Shown here: piece after piece, positions 14,225 to 19,016 of the stretch | Layout of the letters: each line of letters begins with the position of its first letter | How positions within the stretch are numbered: the first letter of the stretch is position 1 | Origin: Nereida sp024640765 | Lineage (GTDB): Bacteria; Pseudomonadota; Alphaproteobacteria; Rhodobacterales; Rhodobacteraceae | Direction of reading: 5' to 3' | DNA: 19,016 bases | NCBI GenBank assembly: GCA_024640765.1 | Contig: JAHEEK010000028.1 | Location: forward strand, 1 to 19,016 | The notes under the pieces: generated by a model | The model's input: the letters and a program-made list of their open reading frames with translations, nothing else | Told to the model about the DNA's origin: nothing | Database searches by the model: none | Program-made: the position numbers and the translations under genes

Positions 14225-14878
14225 TTAGACGATCTTGATGCCCGCGGCTTCGGCGTCTTTCATGAATGTCGCCAGACCAGCAGCAGTCAGCGGATGACCT
14301 GCCAGCTTTTCGATCACCTCGGGCGGAGCCGTTATGACGTCTGCACCGATCCGTGCGCAGTCTGCCACGTGGTTCACTGTACGGATTGAAGCGGCTAGAA
14401 TTTCAGTCTCGTAGCCGTAGTTGTCGTAAACAGTGCGAATATCTTCGATCAGCTCAAGACCGTCGATGTTGATGTCATCAAGGCGGCCAATGAATGGGCT
14501 GATGAACGTCGCGCCGGCTTTGGCAGCCAACAATGCTTGGTTGACCGAGAAGCAGAGCGTGACGTTGACCATTTTGCCTTCGTCCGACAGCACTTTACAC
14601 GCCTTAAGTCCGTCCCATGTCAGGGGCAGCTTTACAACGATGTTTTCAGCAATCTTGGCCAGCTCGCGGCCCTCTTTGATCATGTCATCTACGGTCAGCG
14701 CCACAACTTCTGCAGACACAGGGCCGCTAACGATGTCGCAAATCTCTTTGGTCACCTCAAGGATGTCGCGGCCTGACTTTTTGATCAGCGATGGGTTGGT
14801 TGTTACACCGTCTACCATTCCGGTTTCGTTCAGTTTCGCGATTGCATCGATATCTGCGGTATCTACAAAAAACTTCAT
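14225..14878 (-). CDS. tal: Transaldolase, FSA/TalC-type (often annotated fructose-6-phosphate aldolase)
   Basis: A 217-residue small class I aldolase of the FSA/TalC family, acting in the non-oxidative pentose phosphate pathway. The Schiff-base lysine is K83 in VVKLPLT, and the family motifs FVDTAD (4-9), GVTTNPSL (24-31) and SPFIGR (127-132) are clear. True E. coli FSA carries Gln59 and Tyr131; transaldolases of this size carry Glu and Phe there. Here the matching residues are E57 (SAEVVA) and F129 (SPFIGR), which points to transaldolase rather than free-dihydroxyacetone aldolase activity. The ATG at 14878 has GAGG eight bases upstream and gives the typical length; an in-frame upstream start at 14950 would add 24 residues unlike the family. 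It is divergent from priA with a 73-base gap and has its own terminator. Confidence 0.92.
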   Translation of the reverse strand: MKFFVDTADIDAIAKLNETGMVDGVTTNPSLIKKSGRDILEVTKEICDIVSGPVSAEVVALTVDDMIKEGRELAKIAENIVVKLPLTWDGLKACKVLSDEGKMVNVTLCFSVNQALLAAKAGATFISPFIGRLDDINIDGLELIEDIRTVYDNYGYETEILAASIRTVNHVADCARIGADVITAPPEVIEKLAGHPLTAAGLATFMKDAEAAGIKIV

Positions 14879-14951
14879 TGTGGCATCCTCTGGCTTGGCC
14901 TTTGTCGCGTCAGCGTTTACCCCAGTAGGGGCACGTTTGAAAGGGCGCAAC

Positions 14952-17147
14952 GTGGGAGAGCAAAGGTATTTTCAACAAGGCGAGATCGTGGGCGTTTTGC
15001 CTGCTGGTGCGCTCGACCGCTTTTTGGATTACAAAGCACCGGAGGGCGGCTGTAGGCTTGGTGCGTTTGTTGAGGTGCCGCTTGGGCCGCGCAAGATTGT
15101 TGGCGTTGTGTGGAAAGAAGGTGCGGGGACTTGGGATCCTGCCAAAGTGCGCACGATCAAGCGGGTGCTTGAGGCTACGCCCATGCAGCCCAATATGCGT
15201 TCTTTTCTGACCCGTGCAGCGGAATATACTCTGACGCCCATGTCTGCGATGCTGCGCCTTGCAACCCGTGCACCGGGTTTGGGCGACACGCCCGCGATGC
15301 GAAAAATCTACCGCCTTGGCACAAATGTACCAGACCGTCTTACCCCAACCCGTGAACGGGTTTTGCAGGTGCTCAAGGACTATCCGTCTTTGTCTTTTTC
15401 TTTGAAAGAAGTGGCTGACATGGCGGGGGTTACACCGTCTGTGGTTAAAGGCTTGGCTAAGATGGGGGCTGTGGTCGAAGCAGACGCGCCCCGTGACACG
15501 GCCTATCCCAAGCTTGATCCGAGCTATGCAGGCAAAACGCTTTCACCGGATCAAGACGTAGGCGCGCGCCAATTGCGCAGCGCAGTTGCGACAGGCAGGT
15601 ATGGGACCACGCTTTTGAAGGGCGTCACGGGTTCCGGCAAAACTGAGGTGTATCTTGAGGCTGTGGCAGAGTGTTTGGCGCAGGGCCGCCAAGCTTTGGT
15701 ACTGTTGCCCGAGATTGCGCTGACGTCCGAATTTCTAACCCGCGTTGAGGCCCGCTTTGGTGCGCGCCCCGCCGAGTGGCACTCAGGAGTGACCATGGCT
15801 GAACGCCGTCGTGCGTGGAAAATGGTGGGCGAGGGTGGTGCGCAATTGGTCGTTGGCGCGCGATCTGCGTTGTTTTTGCCGTTTCAAAATCTTGGGTTGA
15901 TCGTCGTCGATGAGGAACATGATACCTCGTATAAACAAGAAGATGGGGTGCTGTATAATGCCCGCGACATGGCGGTGCTTCGCGCGTCAATTAGCGCGGC
16001 ACATGTGGTTTTGGCCACTGCGACCCCAAGTTTAGAAAGCTGGGTAAACGCGGAGCAGGGCAAATATGCCAAGCTAGAGCTCAAAAGCCGCTTTGGCCCC
16101 GCTGTGATGCCCCAAATGCGCGCCGTTGATATGCGTGACCAAGACCTGCCGTCTGATCGCTGGATTAGCCCCGCTTTGGCAGATGCGGTGCGCAGCAGGA
16201 TCGAAAAGTCAGAGCAGTCATTGCTGTTTATCAACCGTCGCGGCTATGCGCCGATCACGTTGTGCCGCGCCTGTGGGCATCAAATCGGGTGTGATGATTG
16301 TGACGCGCGCATGGTTGAGCACCGCTTTCTGAAACGCCTTGTTTGCCATCAATGTGGCGAGACAAAACCCATGCCGGCGGTATGCCCGTCTTGTGAGGCT
16401 GAGGATAAACTGGCCCCCGTGGGCCCCGGTGTGGAACGTCTGACTGAAGAAGCCGAAGCGCTTTTTGAGGGCGCGCGTGTTGTTACGTTGTCGTCAGATC
16501 ATTTTGGGTCGGCGCGCGCCATGAAAGAGCAAATTGAAAGCATCGCAGCGGGTGATGCGGATGTGATTATCGGGACGCAACTGGTGGCCAAGGGGCACAA
16601 TTTTCCTAAGCTAACGTTGGTGGGGGTGATTGATGCGGACCTCGGCTTGCAGGGAAGTGATCTGCGCGCGGCTGAACGCACGTTTCAGTTAATGCGCCAA
16701 GTTGCAGGGCGGGCAGGGCGCGCAGAAGTTGCTGGGACCGCTTTGCTGCAAACTTATCAGCCGGATCATCCGGTTATTCGCAGTATTTTGTCGGGGGGCG
16801 AAGACGGTTTCTGGGCCGCTGAGGCCGCAGAGCGCGAAGCCGCAGGTGTGCCCCCTTACGGGCGCATGGCGGGGATCATTCTGTCGTCTGAAAACGTGCA
16901 AGAGGTCTTTGATCTTGGTGCAGCTATGGCCCACAACGATGGCCCGCTGCGCCAAGTTGGAGCAACTGTTTACGGGCCTGCACCTGCGCCAATCGCACGG
17001 ATTAGGGGGCGGCACCGAGTACGGATGCTGGTTAAGGCCGATAAAACTGTGCCCTTACAGGCGGCGCTGTCGCGGTGGACTGCGCAGTTCAAAATACCAA
17101 ATTCAGTTCGCTTGGCGATTGATATTGATCCGCAAAGTTTTTTCTAA
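14952..17147 (+). CDS. priA: Primosomal replication protein PriA (3'-5' DNA helicase)
   Basis: DEAH-type helicase that reloads the replisome at stalled forks. With the GTG start at 14952 it has 731 residues, essentially the length of E. coli PriA (732). A 3' DNA-binding domain and winged helix occupy about 1-190. Walker A is GVTGSGKT (224-231), motif II is DEEH (320-323) and motif III is TATP (356-359). Eight zinc-binding cysteines sit at 438, 441, 447, 450, 465, 468, 478 and 481. The helicase C-lobe has GTQLVAKGHNF (541-551) and QVAGRAGRA (583-591). AAGGG lies six bases before the GTG. The reading frame stays open for another 519 bases upstream, but that part is antisense to the transaldolase gene and does not resemble PriA. 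Confidence 0.95.
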   Translation: MGEQRYFQQGEIVGVLPAGALDRFLDYKAPEGGCRLGAFVEVPLGPRKIVGVVWKEGAGTWDPAKVRTIKRVLEATPMQPNMRSFLTRAAEYTLTPMSAMLRLATRAPGLGDTPAMRKIYRLGTNVPDRLTPTRERVLQVLKDYPSLSFSLKEVADMAGVTPSVVKGLAKMGAVVEADAPRDTAYPKLDPSYAGKTLSPDQDVGARQLRSAVATGRYGTTLLKGVTGSGKTEVYLEAVAECLAQGRQALVLLPEIALTSEFLTRVEARFGARPAEWHSGVTMAERRRAWKMVGEGGAQLVVGARSALFLPFQNLGLIVVDEEHDTSYKQEDGVLYNARDMAVLRASISAAHVVLATATPSLESWVNAEQGKYAKLELKSRFGPAVMPQMRAVDMRDQDLPSDRWISPALADAVRSRIEKSEQSLLFINRRGYAPITLCRACGHQIGCDDCDARMVEHRFLKRLVCHQCGETKPMPAVCPSCEAEDKLAPVGPGVERLTEEAEALFEGARVVTLSSDHFGSARAMKEQIESIAAGDADVIIGTQLVAKGHNFPKLTLVGVIDADLGLQGSDLRAAERTFQLMRQVAGRAGRAEVAGTALLQTYQPDHPVIRSILSGGEDGFWAAEAAEREAAGVPPYGRMAGIILSSENVQEVFDLGAAMAHNDGPLRQVGATVYGPAPAPIARIRGRHRVRMLVKADKTVPLQAALSRWTAQFKIPNSVRLAIDIDPQSFF

Positions 17148-17189
17148 TCTCGCAGGCACCCGTCTGGGCATCCCGGTGAGCGTAAGTTG

Positions 17190-17218
17190 TTGTCAATTTG
17201 ATGTGCGGGTTCTAGGTC
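17190..17218 (+). promoter_or_regulatory. Possible promoter of the nucleoside hydrolase gene
   Basis: TTGTCA (17190-17195) and TAGGTC (17213-17218) are 17 bases apart. The -10 matches poorly and would leave almost no leader, so this is weak; read-through from priA is the alternative, as no terminator is seen in the 78-base gap. Confidence 0.2.
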
Positions 17219-17225
17219 TTTGCCT

Positions 17226-18137
17226 ATGAAAATGATTATAGACACAGACCCCGGCGTAGATGATGCACTGGCGATTGCGCTGGCTTGCGTGATGGATGAA
17301 ATCGAGCTGATTGGCCTGACGACGGTATTTGGCAACACCTATGTCGAACAGTCTGCCCGGAATGCGCGCTATATGCTGGACATGCTGACACATAAGGCAC
17401 CTGTAGCTAAGGGGGCGGCGTTTGCATTGGCCCGCGACAGCCATGACCCGTCTGATTATGTGCATGGGCCCGAAGGGTTTGGGGCACTCACGGACATTCC
17501 TCAGATTGGTCTTGATGATCCGCGCAGTGCGGCACAGTTTTTGGTGGATGCAGCGGCTGAACATAAAGGTGAGCTGGTCATTTGCCCCATTGGCCCGCTG
17601 ACCAATATTGCCCTCGCGCTTGAGCTTGATCCCAATTTTGCAGCTAACGTAAAGGACGTCATATTGATGGGCGGCGCTTATCAGCATGCGGGCAACATTA
17701 CGCCCCATGCGGAGGCGAATATCTATAATGATGCCGCTGCCGCAGATGCGGTGTTCGCAAGCGATCTGAACGTGACGATGGTGGGACTTGATGCCACGAT
17801 GCAAACTCTTTTGACGTGGGATGACTTTGTTCAGATGGGCGAAGATGCCCCGCGCGTTGGTGGATTTATCCGTGATATTTCAGATTTCTACCTGCGGTTT
17901 TATCGCTCGATTGGCATCGAAGGCGGTTGTGCGATGCATGACAGTATGGCGGTTCTTGTTGCTGCCTTCCCCGAGCGTTTCACTTTTGAAGACAGTGGCT
18001 TACAGGTCATTCTTGAAGGGGATGAGTTGGGTCGCACCTGTGCCGATCCAAGCCGCAAGAAAACCCGCATTGCCATGGGCGTTGATACCTCGTGGGCGGT
18101 GCCTTACGTCAAAAGTGAAATTGCGCGCCTGTCGTAA
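17226..18137 (+). CDS. Inosine-uridine-type nucleoside hydrolase
   Basis: Cytoplasmic N-ribohydrolase that splits nucleosides into base and ribose for salvage. It has 303 residues, the family's usual length. The calcium-binding start DTDPGVDDA (6-14) is intact. Other active-site parts are PIGPLTN (121-127), MGGAYQHAGNITP (148-160), E163 and N165 in AEANIYNDA, and H238-D239 in CAMHDSM. The base preference cannot be set from the sequence; the histidine in AMHD is typical of the IU-type enzymes. ATG at 17226 is preceded by AGG at nine bases; an in-frame TTG at 17220 is less likely. It is followed at 38 bases by a TPR protein on the same strand, perhaps co-transcribed. Confidence 0.92.
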   Translation: MKMIIDTDPGVDDALAIALACVMDEIELIGLTTVFGNTYVEQSARNARYMLDMLTHKAPVAKGAAFALARDSHDPSDYVHGPEGFGALTDIPQIGLDDPRSAAQFLVDAAAEHKGELVICPIGPLTNIALALELDPNFAANVKDVILMGGAYQHAGNITPHAEANIYNDAAAADAVFASDLNVTMVGLDATMQTLLTWDDFVQMGEDAPRVGGFIRDISDFYLRFYRSIGIEGGCAMHDSMAVLVAAFPERFTFEDSGLQVILEGDELGRTCADPSRKKTRIAMGVDTSWAVPYVKSEIARLS

Positions 18138-18175
18138 CGCTTGATTTATCCCGCTGCTGTGCCAGCTTCTAGGAC

Positions 18176-18748
18176 ATGCGAGTACTCATTTCATCCACCC
18201 TGATCGCCGCCGTGGTTTTATGTACGGCGCCCGTGATGGCACAAACTGCGCCATCAGATGTCTGTCCTGAAGTGCCCGACACTTTACGCGAACGCGGCGC
18301 ACTTCACGCAGGGCTTTTGGAGGCGCCAAATGCAGCGGTCGCGCAAGTGCTTCAAGCACAGCTTTGGGAAGAGTGGTTTAAAGCCCCTGATGCGCGGGCC
18401 AAAGACCTTCTGACCCAAGGGCTGGCCCAGCGTGAAAGCTTTGCGTGGGCAGAGGCCGAGGCGACGTTTACGCAACTGATTGAGTATTGTCCTGAATACT
18501 CTGAAGGCTGGAATCAGCGCGCGTTTATCCGCTATCTGCGTGAAGACTATGCCAATGCACTTCCTGATTTGGACATGGCGCTGAGCATCACGCCAGACCA
18601 TATTGGTGCGCTGTCAGGCAAGGGACTGACGTTACTCCGCATGGGGCGCGCGCGATTGGCGCAGGACACAATCCGCATCGCTGTCAGCCTCAACCCGTGG
18701 TTATCAGAACGTGCCCTGTTGGTCGAAGATCCCGCGACTGATCTATAG
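18176..18748 (+). CDS. Secreted tetratricopeptide repeat protein
   Basis: A 190-residue protein with a Sec signal peptide (MRVLISSTLIAAVVLCTAPVMA, cleavage about residue 22), so it is periplasmic. The mature part carries about three TPR units, roughly at residues 75-108, 109-142 and 143-176. They are recognisable by WAEAEATFTQLIEYCPEY, YANALPDLDMALSITPDH and RLAQDTIRIAVSLNPW, and each ends in the typical proline. Two cysteines (in DVCPEV and EYCPEY) could form a disulfide. TPR arrays bind proteins; the partner is unknown. The AGGA before the ATG is very close, so the start is slightly uncertain, but it gives a clean signal peptide. Confidence 0.8.
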   Translation: MRVLISSTLIAAVVLCTAPVMAQTAPSDVCPEVPDTLRERGALHAGLLEAPNAAVAQVLQAQLWEEWFKAPDARAKDLLTQGLAQRESFAWAEAEATFTQLIEYCPEYSEGWNQRAFIRYLREDYANALPDLDMALSITPDHIGALSGKGLTLLRMGRARLAQDTIRIAVSLNPWLSERALLVEDPATDL

Positions 18749-18857
18749 GCGCGAGGGTCTGACTGATAGCTGCCGGCTGCTTCGCTGTTAGGTTCGATGC
18801 ATTCTGCGCAGATTATGCCTTTACCTTTGTTTTGCGGTCAGTATGTAGGGATCACCT

Positions 18858-18977
18858 CTCGCCCTGACGCGACGCGTGCCTGCGTGGTGGAATGGTAGAC
18901 ACAGGGGACTTAAAATCCCTAGGCAGGAATGCCGTGCCGGTTCGAGTCCGGCCGCAGGTACCAGGTGTCAGGGCGAG
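18858..18977. repeat. 11-bp inverted repeat bracketing tRNA-Leu
   Basis: CTCGCCCTGAC at 18858-18868 and its exact reverse complement GTCAGGGCGAG at 18967-18977 flank the tRNA gene, 9 bases before its first base and 3 bases after its encoded CCA. In the precursor RNA they would pair into a stem closing over the whole tRNA. Confidence 0.6.
18878..18963 (+). tRNA. tRNA-Leu (anticodon UAA)
   Basis: A class II tRNA of 86 bases with encoded CCA. The acceptor stem GCCTGCG/CGCAGGT pairs fully (one G-T), with discriminator A. The D-arm is GTGGAATGGTAGACAC. The anticodon stem GGGGA/TCCCT encloses the loop CTTAAAA with anticodon TAA, reading UUA codons (and UUG by wobble). The long variable arm AGGCAGGAATGCCG and the T-arm with GTTCGAGTC confirm a leucine tRNA. 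Confidence 0.97.
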
Positions 18978-19016
18978 GGGGCACCATCAGATCGCGAACA
19001 CGACGGTACGCCCCAA

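Noticed and set aside
14920..14931. CCCC-agta-GGGG mini-hairpin between tal and priA
   Set aside because: Only a 4-bp stem, too short to support a function.
14433..14951. Long N-terminal extension of PriA
   Set aside because: It is antisense to the transaldolase gene, does not resemble PriA, and a GTG with AAGGG at 14952 gives the normal PriA length.
18878..18963. tRNA-Leu as an integration site for an island
   Set aside because: No integrase beside it and the window ends 53 bases later; no repeat of the tRNA 3' end is visible.

Overview
The window reads as an ordinary, densely coded chromosomal segment from an alphaproteobacterium, most likely a Roseobacter-type Rhodobacterales. This rests on the character of the proteins (a YghU-type GST, phosphatidylcholine synthase, the DUF484-xerC pair, a DUF3726 protein, the PriA sequence style) and is inference, since no database search was possible. 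No transposase, phage gene, CRISPR array or rRNA was seen. No stretch longer than about 300 bases lacks a gene.

Layout. Bases 1-3950 are on the minus strand: thrS with its terminator, a YghU-like glutathione transferase, and an ArsR-HTH/SRPBCC fusion regulator. A 156-base divergent region with two short palindromes separates these from a plus-strand pair, a small lipoprotein overlapping an ABHD10-like alpha/beta hydrolase (4104-5136). Next comes a plus-strand HisD-family dehydrogenase (5305-6630) with its own leader. It converges, across a two-way terminator, on a three-gene minus-strand operon (9786 down to 6735): a divergent M19 'dipeptidase', an unrecognised 552-residue protein, and a DUF3726-like protein. 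All three are joined by 4-base ATGA stop/start overlaps. Divergent from that operon is a periplasmic family-5 peptide-type binding protein (9950-11527) with no permease genes beside it, closed by tandem terminators.

From 11648 to 14053 a minus-strand group holds DUF484, xerC (GTGA overlap) and pcs. A transaldolase gene (14225-14878, minus, with a clear terminator) is divergent from priA (14952-17147, GTG start). The right end has a nucleoside hydrolase, a secreted TPR protein and tRNA-Leu(UAA), which is bracketed by an 11-bp inverted repeat.

Most genes are housekeeping: translation (thrS, tRNA-Leu), replication restart and chromosome dimer resolution (priA, xerC), membrane lipid (pcs), and sugar and nucleoside metabolism. 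The best candidate for something undescribed is the 5200-11600 block. It combines a HisD paralogue lying outside any histidine operon, an M19-fold protein that has lost much of its metal site, two proteins of unknown function tightly coupled to it, and an orphan solute-binding protein. Whether these act in one pathway is a hypothesis; no shared operator was found that would prove it.
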